A program made the position numbers and the translations under genes. A DNA stretch of 47,921 bases from Acanthamoeba sp. SK_2022b (taxonomy: Eukaryota; Discosea; Longamoebia; Acanthamoebidae): positions 1-47,921 of the forward strand of contig JANDJZ010000278.1 of NCBI GenBank assembly GCA_027943245.1, in the 5' to 3' direction. Positions 10,722-24,586 of this stretch are shown here, piece by piece. Each line of letters begins with the position of its first letter. The first letter of the stretch is position 1. Under the pieces are notes generated by a model. The model saw nothing but the letters and a program-made list of their open reading frames with translations, searched no databases and was not told the origin of the DNA.

Positions 10722-12032
10722 ATGCGAACAGAAAGTTCGCAAGCCCGGTGGGCCCTGCTCGTGGTGTGCCTGTGGCTACTCATGGCGGTGGCTCAGGCCT
10801 CCTATCCCGCCTCCGTGGACATCAGTAGCGTCACTAACGGCACCAACGGCTTCACCATCGTCCAAGGTGATCTTTTCCTCTCTCTCTCTCTTGTCCGCGC
10901 CCTAGCGCGTTCTCGAGCCAGTACTGTGCTCCGCCGCAAGCCCAACAAACAATTGATGCAAAGCCCCTTGCGTTCCCGTACTAAACAGGAACCACCGCGT
11001 CTGACCTCACCGGTGCTTCGATGGCCTCGGGTGATTTCGACGGCGACGGCTACCAGGACGCTCTAATCGGCGCCTACAACTACAACAACGGTACGCACTC
11101 TTTCAAAACTTCCCCGCCCTCTGCTCCTGGCGATGTTGGGAGTGGGCGGTATTGATCCTGTTTGGGGGGGGGGGTTCATGAAGGCGCCCTGGCTGCGGTT
11201 GGTCGCGTGTATTTCGTGTTCGGTGAGAAGTCGCGCTACACAGGCATCGACCTCTCCCAGCAAGCCAGCCAAGGCACCGGTTTCTCCATCATCGGCCTCT
11301 CGGTTCGTCTCTCCCTTTGTACCTCCCACCATTTCGTCGTAGCTCCTCTTCCCTTCATTTGACACGCCCATACACAAATGCACACGCGCACCAGGCGGGC
11401 GACAACCTTGGTCTGGCCGTGGCGGCTGGTGACGTGAACGGCGACAATGTCACCGACGCTGTTCTCTGCTACCCCGGCAGCGGTATTCTCTCTCGTGATC
11501 AAATGAAGCCTTCAAACGGGCTTAGTATTGTATTGCCATTGTATTTAATAATCATTTTTTTTTTTTTTTTTTTTTTTTTGATACCAGGCGTGACCGCGGG
11601 CACTTGTGCGGTGGTGTTTGGTGTTTGGTAACAAGAACAGGAACCAAATCCTGCAGAACCTCGCCAACGTTAACGGCACCAACGGTTTCCTTCTTCGTGG
11701 TATCAGCTCGACTGGCACCACCGTGGCTAACTGGGGTCGGTACGTGAATCCCCCAGCTCGCCACTACGCAGCATGCGCTCTCCTCATCACACAACACACA
11801 ACACAGATCTGCTGTGGTGGGCGACATCAACGGTGATGGTTACGGCGACGTGTGTATTGGCTCGACCGGTAACCCCGCGCCGGGTCGCGTTTCGTGCTTC
11901 TTCGGTCGCTCCTCCTACCTGAGCCAGTATACCTTCAACTTCACCACCCTCGATGGCACTGGCGGTTTCTTGGCAGTCGGTGCGTACGCCACTTTGTGTG
12001 GTGTGTGTGTGGTGTGTGTGTGGTGTGTGTGT

Positions 12033-12095
<63 letters not shown>

Positions 12096-15000
12096 TGTGG
12101 TGTGTGTGTGGTGTGTGTGTTTGTGCGCGAGCGCGCGTGCGTGCGTGCGTGCGAGGCTGACGCGCAAGTGGGCATGGAATGCAGGCACGGCGGGCGATCA
12201 GCTGGGAGCTGCGCTGGCCGTGGGCGATCTTACGTACGATGGCTGTGCCGATCTGTTCATCGGTGCCCCCGCCTTTACTCCGACCTCGAGGTGCGCTCCC
12301 CCTGTCCCTCCGCTACAGCGATAGGCCGCGTGTCTAACGCGCGAGCGATTACCAATTTGTCAGGACGGACGTGGCGCAGGCCGGTGGCGTGTTCGTCATC
12401 AAGGGCCGGTGCGGTTCCAGTAGCTTCGCCGCAACGATCACCACCGACGCCACCATCACATCCGATGTCGGTATTCTGATTGAGGGCAGCGCCTCGCTGG
12501 ACAACTTCGGTAACCACACTCTCGCCCACATCGCTTCGCACACACACACGCAAGGCTAACTAACAGGCATTGTGGCTTGGTTGCAGGTTACGACGTGTGG
12601 GCCGGTGACGTGAACGGTGATAGGGCGACGGATCTGCTGGCGTCGTCGCCCTACCGTACCGGACCCACCGGTTTGTCCGGTGTTGGCTCCTTGTCGATCT
12701 TCTTCGGTGCTCAGGACAACGACCGCTACGTCTCCAACGCTGGCCTCCTCACCAACGTGTCCCAGGTACGACGTCCGCCCCCCCCCCCACCCCAGTCTTG
12801 GCGATTGTCGTAGCTGACCACGGCCGCGTCGAGAGCAGGGTCTGACGCTGTACGGTTCGGCCGCATCCGAGAACTTTGGTTTCGCGGTCGAGGCCGGCGA
12901 CATCAACGGCGACGGCGTGCTCGACATCATCGGCGGTACCAACGTCGCCAAGGCCTCCTCCGGCCAGCGTAACGCCGGTATGGTGGCCACCCTCTATGGC
13001 AACTGTACATTCGCCAAGGTACGCGCCATCTTCGTCGTTGTCGGTCATCATCACAAGTGCTCTCTCGGCTGACGTGTCGTGTGTGTCGTGTGTCGTGTCG
13101 TGTGCGCTGGTGTAGTCATCGTGGATCGTGAGCGACCTGGACGGCACTACTGGTTTCCAAGTGGTGAGCAGCACCGCCAACAACGGTATAGGTTACAACA
13201 TCGAGGTGGTCGACATGTTCAACACCACCGCCAAGGACATGATCATTTGTACACTCCCTCTCATCTCTGCCTGCTCCCTTGCCTGCACTGCGCCGCGGCT
13301 CTGCGCGCGCGCGGTCGTGGTGCTGAAAATTGCTATGAATGACCCCATTGGCCGTTCACAGCCACCCTCACCGGTCGCACCAACTACTACTTCAACGGCC
13401 AGAGCTCGGGCTCTACCAGAGCTTGTAGCCCTCACCCTGCCGGTACGCCAAAGCCTAACGTTGCGCCGGTTGATTGATTGATTGATGGTTGGTAGCTCGT
13501 TAAAATGCATTTTAACCACAATTAATTGATTGGTTGATTGCAGTGAACTACGCGCCTTCAGCGTCGCCGACGAACTCGCCGACCGCCTCGCCTACGACAT
13601 CGGTAACGCCCAGCGCTATTCCACTCTCGCCTTCGCCTTCACAAACGCCTTCTCCGTCCTTCAGCGTGACCCCAACACCAACTCCATCGACTACGGTGAC
13701 ACCTACCTCAACGCCGAGCAGCTCGGTAACGCCGAGTACAACGCGGAGCAGCTCGCCATCGACGACGCCCTCATCTACGCCAACAAATAGCGCGACCCCA
13801 TCCATCACTCTCTCCCCCACCGCCTCGCCCTCGCCCTCCACTTCGTCCACCAACTCGCCCACCCACTCGCCCACTAATTCGCCCACTAATTCGCCCTCTA
13901 ACTCGCCGACGCCCACCAACTCGCCCACCAACTCGCCATCCACTTCGCCCACTCACTCGCCCACCAACTCGCCCACCAACTCGCCCACAAATTCGCCCTC
14001 CAACTCGCCCTCCAACTCGCCCACCAGCTCACCCTCGAACTCGCCCTCCAACTCGCCCTCGAACTCGCCCTCCAACTCGCCCTCCAACTCGCCTTCCAAC
14101 TCGCCCACCAACTCGCCTTCCAACTCGCCCACTAACTCGCCTTCCACCTCGCCCACCAACTCGCCCTCTACCTCGCCTTCCAACTCGCCCTCCAACTCGG
14201 CGACGCCCTCCAACTCGCCTTCACCCTCGAGCTCGCCCTCCAATTCGCCTTCGCCCTCGAGCTCGCCCTCGAACTCGCCTTCGCCCTCGAACTCGCCCTC
14301 GCCTTCCAACTCGCCCTCGAGCTCGCCCTCGCCTTCCAGCTCGCCCTCGAACTCGCCCTCGCCCTCGAACTCGCCCTCGAGCTCGCCTTCCAACTCAGTG
14401 ACGCCCTCAACCACGCCCTCCAGCTCGTCGACGCCCTCGAGCACGCCCTCCAGCTCGTCGACGCCCTCCAACTCTCCCTCGAACTCGCCTTCGCCCTCGA
14501 GCACGCCCTCGAGCTCTCCTTCGCCCTCGAGCACGCCCTCGAACTCGCCTTCGCCCTCGAGCACGCCCTCGAGCTCGCCTTCGCCCTCGAGCTCGCCCTC
14601 GAACTCGCCTTCGCCCTCGAGCACGCCCTCGAGCACGCCCTCCAACTCGGTCTCACCCTCGAGCACGCCCTCAGGCTCACCCTCACCCTCGAGCACACCC
14701 TCCAACTCGCCTTCGCCCTCGAGCACGCCCTCGAGCTCGCCTTCGCCCTCGAGCACGCCCTCGAGCTCTCCTTCGCCCTCGAGCTCGCCCTCGAGCTCGC
14801 CCTCGTCCTCGAGCACGCCCTCCAACTCGCCTTCACCCTCGAGCTCCCCCTCGAGCACGCCCTCCAACTCGCCTTCGCCCTCGAGTACGCCCTCGAACTC
14901 GCCTTCGCCCTCGAGCACGCCCTCGAGCTCACCCTCGCCCTCGAGCACGCCCTCCAACTCGCCTTCGCCCTCGAGCACGCCCTCGAGCACGCCTTCGCCC

Positions 15001-18000
15001 TCGAGCACGCCCTCCAACTCGCCTTCGCCCTCGAGCTCGCCCTCGAGCACACCCTCCAACTCGGTCTCACCCTCGAGCACGCCCTCGAGCTCGCCCTCGT
15101 CCTCGAGCACGCCCTCCAACTCACCCTCGCCCTCGAGCACGCCCTCGAGCTCACCCTCGTCCTCGAGTACGCCCTCATTCGCCCTCGCCCTCAGCACGCC
15201 CTCGAGCACGCCTTCGCCCTCGAGGCACGCCCTCGAACTCGCCTTCGCCCTCGAGCTCGCCCTCAGGCACGCCCTCGAACTCGGTCTCGCCCTCGAGCAC
15301 GCCCTCGAGCTCACCCTCGTCCTCGAGCACGCCCTCCAACTCACCCTCGCCCTCGAGTACGCCCTCGAGCTCACCCTCGTCCTCGAGCACGCCCTCGAGC
15401 TCACCCTCGTCCTCGAGCACGCCCTCCAACTCGCCTTCGCCCTCGAGCACGCCCTCGAGCACGCCTTCGCCCTCGAGCACACCCTCGAGCACACCCTCCA
15501 ACTCGCCTTCGCCCTCGAGCACGCCCTCGAGCTCACCCTCGTCCTCGAGCACGCCCTCGAGCTCACCCTCGTCCTCGAGCACGCCCTCCAACTCGCCTTC
15601 GCCCTCGAGCACGCCCTCGAACTCGCCTTCGCCCTCGAGCACGCCCTCGAGCTCGCCTTCGCCCTCGAGCACACCCTCGAGCACGCCCTCCAACTCGGTC
15701 TCGCCCTCGAGCACGCCCTCCAACTCGGTCTCACCCTCGAGCACGCCCTCGAGCTCACCCTCGCCCTCGAGCACACCCTCCAACTCGCCTTCGCCCTCGA
15801 GCACGCCCTCGAGCTCGCCTTCACCCTCGAGCACGCCCTCGAACTCGCCTTCGCCCTCGAGCTCGCCCTCGAGCACGCCCTCCAACTCGGTCTCGCCCTC
15901 GAGCACGCCCTCGAGCTCGCCCTCGCCCTCGAGCACACCCTCGAACTCGCCTTCGCCCTCGGCGACGCCCTCGAGCTCACCCTCGCCCTCGAGCACGCCC
16001 TCCAACTCGCCTTCGCCCTCGAGCACGCCCTCGAGCACGCCCTCGTCCTCGAGCACGCCCTCGAGCTCGCCTTCGCCCTCGAGCACACCCTCGAGCACAC
16101 CCTCCAACTCGGTCTCGCCCTCGAGCACGCCCTCGAGCTCACCCTCGTCCTCGAGCACGCCCTCCAACTCGCCCTCGCCCTCGAGCACGCCCTCCAACTC
16201 CGTGACGCCCTCGAGCACGCCCTCGAGCTCGCCTTCACCCTCGAGCTCGCCCTCGGCGACGCCTTCCAACTCTCAGTCGCCCTCGGCGACGCCCTCGAGC
16301 TCGCAGACGCCCTCGGCGACGCCCTCCAACTCGGCGACGCCCTCGACCACTCCCTCGGCGACGCCCTCCAGCTCTCAGACGCCCTCGGCGACGCCCTCGA
16401 GCTCTCAGACGCCCTCGGCGACGCCCTCCAACTCTCAGACGCCCTCGGCTACGCCCTCCAACTCTCAGTCGCCCTCGGCGACGCCCTCGAGCTCGCAGAC
16501 GCCCTCGGCGACGCCCTCCAACTCGCCTTCGCCCTCGATCACCCCCTCTGCGACCCCCTCCAGCTCTCAGACCCCCTCTGCGACGCCCTCCGGCTCTCAG
16601 ACCCCGTCGGCGACGCCCTCCAACTCCCAGTCACCCTCGGCGACGCCCTCCAACTCCCAGTCGCCCTCGGCGACGCCCTCCAACTCGCAGACGCCCTCGG
16701 CGACGCCCACCAACTCGCCGACGCCCTCGACGACGCCCTCGGCGACGCCCTCCGGCTCCCAGACGCCCTCTCCCAGTCGACGCCCTCCAACTCCCAGTCA
16801 CGCCTCTCGCAGACGCCCTCCAACTCTCAGACGCCCTCGGCGACGCCCTCCAACTCCCAGTCACCCTCTGCGACGCCCTCCAACTCCCAGACGCCCTCTG
16901 CGACGCCCTCCAACTCCCAGTCACCCTCACCGACGCCCTCCAACTCGCCGACGCCCTCGACGACGCCCTCGGCGACGCCCTCCAACTCTCAGACGCCCTC
17001 GGCGACGCCCTCCAACTCTCAGTCACCCTCGGCGACGCCCTCCAACTCCCAGTCGCCCTCGGCGACGCCCTCCAACTCGCAGACGCCCTCGACGACGCCC
17101 ACCAACTCGCCGACGCCCTCGGCGACGCCCTCGGCGACGCCCTCCAACTCTCAGACTCCCTCGGCGACGCCCTCCAACTCGCAGACCCCGTCGGCGACGC
17201 CCTCCAACTCCCAGTCACCCTCTGCGACGCCCTCCAACTCGCAGACACCCTCGCCGACGCCCACCAACTCGCCGACGCCATCGACCACGCCCTCGGCGAC
17301 GCCCTCAAGCTCGCAGACGCCCTCGAACTCGCCTCCGCCTTCGAGCTCCCCTTCCAACTCACCCTCCAACTCCGTGACGCCCTCGGCGACGCCCTCCAAC
17401 TCTCAGACGCCCTCAGCGACGCCCTCCAACTCCCAGACGCCCTCGCCGACGCCCTCCAACTCGCAGACCCCCTCGCCGACGCCCACCAACTCGCCGACGC
17501 CCTCTACCACGCCCTCGGCGACGCCCTCCAACTCTCAGTCGCCCTCTGCGACGCCCTCCAACTCTCAGACGCCCTCGCCGACGCCCTCCAACTCGCAGAC
17601 CCCCTCGCCGACGCCCACCAACTCGCCGACGCCATCGACGACGCCCTCGGCGACGCCCTCCAACTCGCAGACGCCGACGCCCTCCAGCTCCCAGACGCCC
17701 TCGGCGACGCCCTCCAACTCGCAGACGCCTTCGCCGACACCCTCCAACTCGCAGACGCCTTCGCCGACGCCCTCCAACTCCCAGTCACCCTCGGCGACGC
17801 CCACCAACTCGCCGACGCCCTCGACCACGCCCTCGGCGACGCCCTCCAACTCTCAGACTCCCTCGGCGACGCCCTCCAACTCTCAGACGCCCTCTGCGAC
17901 GCCCTCCAACTCCCAGACGCCCTCGGCGACGCCCTCCAACTCTCCAACCCCGTCGACGTCGCCGTCCAGCTCGCCTGTGCCTTCGACTACGCCCTCGCCC

Positions 18001-18289
18001 TCCAGCTCGCCGTCGGCATCGCCTGCGCCCCCAGAAGTCACTCTCCTGGTGAACGGCGTCCCGCTCCTGACCACAATCGTGGAACAGCGCGGCCAGTACT
18101 TCCGCGGTCTGGCCCCCACCGGCGTGATGAGCTTCAGAGTTACCCTGCAGCTTGGCGAGACCAGCTCGAACGTCTGTGTCTACTCCCTGCAAGGACAGCT
18201 GCCCACCACGGAGATCTACGGTACGGCGATTGCTGGCCACGTGTGGTGTGTATTTGGCGCGCGCGCAAAGTGTGTGTGTGTGATGTGTG

Positions 18290-18388
<99 letters not shown>

Positions 18389-19056
18389 CGCATTGGTGCG
18401 GTGACTCACGCGCGCTCCCCGCTCCGCAGACACCTACGAGTGCACCTCGGATATGGTCCTCCAAGTGAACACCACGCAGTTGGGCAAGCGTGGCGTGTCC
18501 CAGCCCCAGTGCACCCTTGTCACGTACTACTTCCTCGTCACCGGCGCCCCGTCCACCCAATACACCATCCTCTTCCAATTCGGTACCTCCCCCCCACACA
18601 CACACCTGAGAGACGCATGACGCTCATACGTGCACGCTGTGTTGGACAGATCCCGGTTGTGACGGCTGCGGAGGTTACGAGGACGGCTGCGGATGCCACG
18701 CCTCGGGCACCGTTTCGGACTGCACGTGCGAGGAGGTGTTGGACTACAGGGGCTACGACTCCTCGGGCCTCGACAGGAGCCTCCTGGTGCGTGCCATACA
18801 CACCTCTGCGTGTGTGCGTGTGGGGTACCACGACTGACGCGGGCGTGCGCAGCTCTCGGAGATTCAGCTGCTGCGACTGCACGTGGCGCAGACCCAGACC
18901 CTGGCCGAGCAGATCCAGACGCGATTCGCCACCACGGACCAGACCACGACGAGCCAGAATTACGACGACATCATCGACGCGACCTACTACTACCAGTCCC
19001 TCCTCGACGAGTTCAACCCTTACCTCGGGACCGTGAGCACCGAGCTCGTGGCGTAG
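10722..19056 (+). CDS. secreted FG-GAP (integrin-alpha-like) propeller protein with giant Ser/Pro stalk
   Basis: Sixteen exons can be joined. The product starts with a signal peptide ([16 protein letters not shown]). Seven FG-GAP-type blades follow, six with the Ca-binding loop: [72 protein letters not shown] and [14 protein letters not shown], plus a degenerate seventh near 13195-13400. Seven such blades form the integrin-alpha propeller. Exon 13 (from about 13545) encodes a stalk of roughly 1,480 residues of Ser, Pro, Asn, Thr and Gln. A Cys-rich module follows ([18 protein letters not shown]), then a helical tail. No transmembrane segment or GPI signal is visible at the C-terminus, so it is probably secreted or wall-bound, perhaps an adhesin. 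Two oddities: a 7-nt tandem duplication breaks exon 5, and two indels shift the frame inside the stalk. Confidence 0.8.
11614..11627 (+). repeat. 7-nt tandem duplication causing a frameshift in exon 5
   Basis: GTGTTTG occurs twice in a row (11614-11620 and 11621-11627). The exon reads [11 protein letters not shown] up to the first copy, then meets TAA. Removing one copy gives [14 protein letters not shown], which matches the [20 protein letters not shown] and [10 protein letters not shown] positions of the other blades. Confidence 0.8.
11995..12122 (+). repeat. (GT)n microsatellite in intron 6 of the FG-GAP gene
   Basis: A near-pure GT tract begins just after the 5' splice site (GTCG|GTGCGTACG), with a few GG interruptions. 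The acceptor TGGAATGCAG lies about 60 nt past it. Confidence 0.9.
13555..18010 (+). repeat. 4.4-kb codon repeat encoding the Ser/Pro/Asn/Thr stalk
   Basis: Imperfect units of 6 to 36 nt built from CCCTCG, CCCTCC, ACGCCC, GAGCAC and AACTCG. Three zones can be told apart: [12 protein letters not shown] (about 13840-14220), [19 protein letters not shown] (about 14220-16250) and [24 protein letters not shown] (about 16250-18000). The sequence almost lacks TA and TGA, so several frames on both strands stay open. It lies in a single exon. Confidence 0.9.
18291..18384 (+). repeat. (GT)n microsatellite in intron 13 of the FG-GAP gene
   Basis: A pure TG tract of about 94 nt lies in the intron between EIY and DTYECTS. 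The donor is near 18220 and the acceptor (CTCCGCAG) near 18429. Confidence 0.9.
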
Positions 19057-19396
19057 AAACACAGCTCCTGGCAATCAACACCACCACCACCTACCACATA
19101 CCACATACCACCACGCTACACCATTCACCACTGCCAGCCTACGTCACCGACGCCGGTTACGAGCGGCCGTCTGTCTCTTCTACTTGCTCTGTTTTTTCGT
19201 TCGAACTCCTCCTCCTGCTCTATCGCTATCTCTCTTACTGTACTTGGGTACACATGTGTTCTCTTTTTTTTCGATTCTACTTCAAATGGGGTTATAAGGC
19301 TTTCACCAAAACATGCATTGCACCTTCTTGTGGGTGGGTGGTCTGATGTGTATGTGCGAAGAAGGAACGGCCCCATGATGATGAGATGATGATGGT

Positions 19397-21812
<2,416 letters not shown>

Positions 21813-21989
21813 GCACCCCCCGCCCCTCTCTTTCCCAACCTCACCATCGCCTCCTCGCCTTTGCTCTCTGCTCTCTGTTTGCTCTCTGCCTCTTTACCGC
21901 CAGTCTCTTCACTTGGAACAAACTGTTCAACCATCATCCTCCTGCGCGTGTATGTGTGCGTGTGTGCGGTCGAGCCCTCGCCCGATCGG

Positions 21990-23560
21990 TCACGCGCGCC
22001 CCTCGGCGTAGAGGTAGGCCTGGAAGGCGGCCGAGACCGCCGGCGGGATCGGGGCCGAGGCGATGCGCCGCTCGATGTCCTCGAAGAACTCGGACCCCAC
22101 CCCGATCTGCGCCTCCTGCAGCCTCACCTCCTCCATGCGGATCCTCACCTCCTTCCTTCAGGCGCGCGCGTGAGTGGACATGTGTGCGGTCGATGCCCAC
22201 CCCGCTCGCGTTGCCTGCATGTCGCGCGCGCGTGCTGTGTGCTGTGCGTGCTTACCCCGTGAACTTCTTGAAGAGGGACTCGAGCGGCTTGGCCCAGTTG
22301 TGGTTGGCCAGCGCGCAGACCTCGTGGTAGTCCATGCCCATCCGGCGGTGGAACATCACGCTCTTCCGCGGCACCGAGCGCTGGTAGTGCCCGTCCAGCT
22401 TGCTGCCCACCAGCACCATCGGCGCGTTCTGGTGCACTCTCAGCATGTCCCTGCCCACGCCCCACGCCGTCAGCCAGCCAGCCAGCCAGTCCCGTGGGGA
22501 GGAGGGAGAGGGAGAGGGCGATTGGGGGGAGGGGGGAGGGGCAAGGCGAACCTGTGGTACTGGGCGACGTTGAGGTAGGACTGGCGCGAGCCGATGTCGA
22601 ACATGACGATGGCCGCCTGTCCGCCCGCACTAGTAGACGGATGGGGGCCGCAGTCAGAGACACCAAACCGAATGGGAGATATGTGGTGGTGGTGGGAGGG
22701 GGGGGGGGGAAGCTCACAGCAGTTCGTAGCGCATGTCGGGGTTGACCTCACGAGCCCCTTGGTCCTGCGCATGTGTGGGGCGTGGGTGAGCGCAGGTGGC
22801 GGGGACTTTGGGGGGAGGGGGAGCATATGAATATACCCACAGGGTGACGTTGATGGGGCCGTAGTTGGTGGGCAGGGTGAGGAGGTGCTTGCCCGTGCCC
22901 CGCAGCGCCATCATCTCGAACCTCCTCTTTGCTGCTCCCTTCTCTGTGCACCACGCCCACGCGCGCGTGTATTAGGCCCAGACTGTACTTGCTCGATTTG
23001 ATTTGGGGGGGGGGGTAAAGGCACCGGACGACGGCGGCTCGTCGGGCCGAGCCTGCGACATGAGGCAGCGCTCGGCGTATGCGGTCTTGCCCACGTTCGC
23101 GTCGCCCAGTATCAAAATGGTCTGTGGCGGGCGCGGTGTCACATCGCAATGCAACGCCGTGTTCGCAACCGCACCCAAGCAGCGCGAACCTTGTCCTTCA
23201 AGGCGGCGCGGACGGTCAGGGCCTCTTCTGCGAGCTCACGGTAGATGGACTTCCATGACACGGGCCCTCCACCGACGTTGGCGTTTGCTCGTTGGCGTCG
23301 CTCGCCCTCGGTGCGGCCAAACGTGCGCCACACCAGCGGACGCCACAGGAGGTCGGCCTGGGCCATCGCCCGCAACCTACCAACCGGTGGAAGGATGAGG
23401 AGGTGCAGAGGCGAGGAAGGTGCAGAGGAGGAAGGCGATACCGCGTGCAAACGGCAGAGATGCGGTGTAGGTCGCTCGCGGAGAGGAGGCCAAAGATGAG
23501 GAGGATGGCGTCGTCGGACAGCCTCACCTCATCCTGCTCCCGCTCCTCGCAGTCCCTCAT
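21990..23560 (-). CDS. F-box / Ran-like small GTPase fusion protein
   Basis: Eight exons join with consistent phases: 23560-23442, 23376-23190, 23121-23025, 22943-22837, 22764-22718, 22629-22552, 22450-22256 and 22155-21990, giving 331 residues. Residues 10-85 form an F-box (VRLSDDAILLIFGLLSASDL, then RLRAMAQADLLWRPLVW and SWKSIYREL). F-boxes dock substrates to SCF ubiquitin ligases through Skp1. Residues 103-280 form a small GTPase fold closest to Ran: P-loop ILILGDANVGKTAYAERC, then LPTNYGPINVTLWDQGARE at switch II (DxxG kept), QAAIVMFDIGSRQSYLNV, a G4-like VLVGSKLD (Ser where NKxD has Asn) and a G5-like EVCALAN. A charged helical tail follows, without a prenylation CaaX box. The residues suggest altered nucleotide specificity or weak binding. 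I know of no described protein with this domain order. Confidence 0.82.
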
Positions 23561-23764
23561 TTCTTCTTCTTCACGTCCTGCCAACAGCGCCCCTGGTTCC
23601 TCAAGCCACCCTGCCTGTGGAGCTCGGTTTTTGTGATATTTGAAATTCTTTTTCAGTTAATTAAATAAAAATGCGAAAGAATTGTGACAATACAGGGCGA
23701 AGAACGCAACGGAAACAGACCTCGTGGGCTTGTTGTGCGGCGCAGACAGAGAGAGAACAGAAAG

Positions 23765-24586
23765 ATGGAGATGATGAACGCCGCTATGTCTCCGGAGAGG
23801 GCTCTGGTCCTGCGGTCGAGTGCCAACCGGCGATTGTGGACTGTGGGCGGCCACTTGGACACTTCGTCGCCCCTCATCTCCCAACGCCACGTCGCGGCCG
23901 TTGACGCTGGCGCGCACCCCACGCCCACCACTACCACCGCCACTGCATCAAGCGTGAATCGCAAATTCCTGAGCAGCCTCTCGTCTCACGCGCTCGATAC
24001 AACGCTGGGCAAGCCCGCCTCCGCACTTCCCGTCACCCTGTTCCGTCTCCGACCTTCCACTGGTACCCCATTTTCTCCATTTTATATTAGCTGTTTAATC
24101 ATTGCCAAATTCTTTTGCAATCTTATTTAAATGTATTCATTTAATTTTAATTGCAAGGTGAGGTGGAGAGTTCGTCGGACTGGGAGGCGCTGTTCTCAGC
24201 TGCCACTGACGCCGATGGCCGAGTGACTTCGTCCGTGTTCCCGCCCATCGCTGCCGGCACCTGGAAGCTGCGCTTCGACACCACCACCTACTTCCAGCGC
24301 ATCGGGGTCTCGGTGCGTTGGTTTCCCCACTCCACTCTGAGTGTTTTGAGCGTGCGAGGGTAGCAACAGGGGCGTTGTGTGGTCTAGAGGGGTGTGACGG
24401 TGGAGTGTAACTGCTACTCACGGCAGACGCGAAGACTAACATTTGCTTCTTCTTGTTCTTCTTTCGCTCGAGCAGAAGTTCCTCTACCCGTACGTGGAAA
24501 TCGTGTTCCAGGTGGAGACGGGCCAACACTACCATGTGCCGCTGCTCCTATCCGCCCACGGCTACTCCACCTACCGAGGCAGCTAA
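23765..24586 (+). CDS. 5-hydroxyisourate hydrolase (transthyretin-like), peroxisomal
   Basis: Three exons (23765-24062, 24158-24312, 24476-24586) join to 187 residues. The enzyme opens the ring of 5-hydroxyisourate made by urate oxidase, the second step of urate breakdown. Family marks are clear: [20 protein letters not shown] with the catalytic His, Arg in the TDADGRV stretch, [18 protein letters not shown] and the signature end [19 protein letters not shown]. Residues 22-30 read RLWTVGGHL, an exact R-L-x5-H-L PTS2 peroxisome-import signal, placed in a long N-terminal extension as in peroxisomal HIU hydrolases. The start is taken as the first ATG of a cluster at 23765-23774; any of these keeps the PTS2. 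Confidence 0.93.

Noticed and set aside
13953..16269. Minus-strand ORFs of 761 and 364 codons rich in Glu/Gly/Leu or Arg/Ala/Ser
   Set aside because: They are reverse readings of the stalk repeat, with no start context, no recognisable domain and no splice pattern of their own.
13555..18010. CRISPR-like or satellite array
   Set aside because: Units are codon-based, of variable length and without unique spacers, and they continue the reading frame of the propeller gene.
18216..18605. Poly-(Thr-His) and poly-(Cys-Val) ORFs over GT tracts
   Set aside because: Translation of dinucleotide repeats inside introns; the same holds for the tracts at 12000, 30800, 32770 and 43440.
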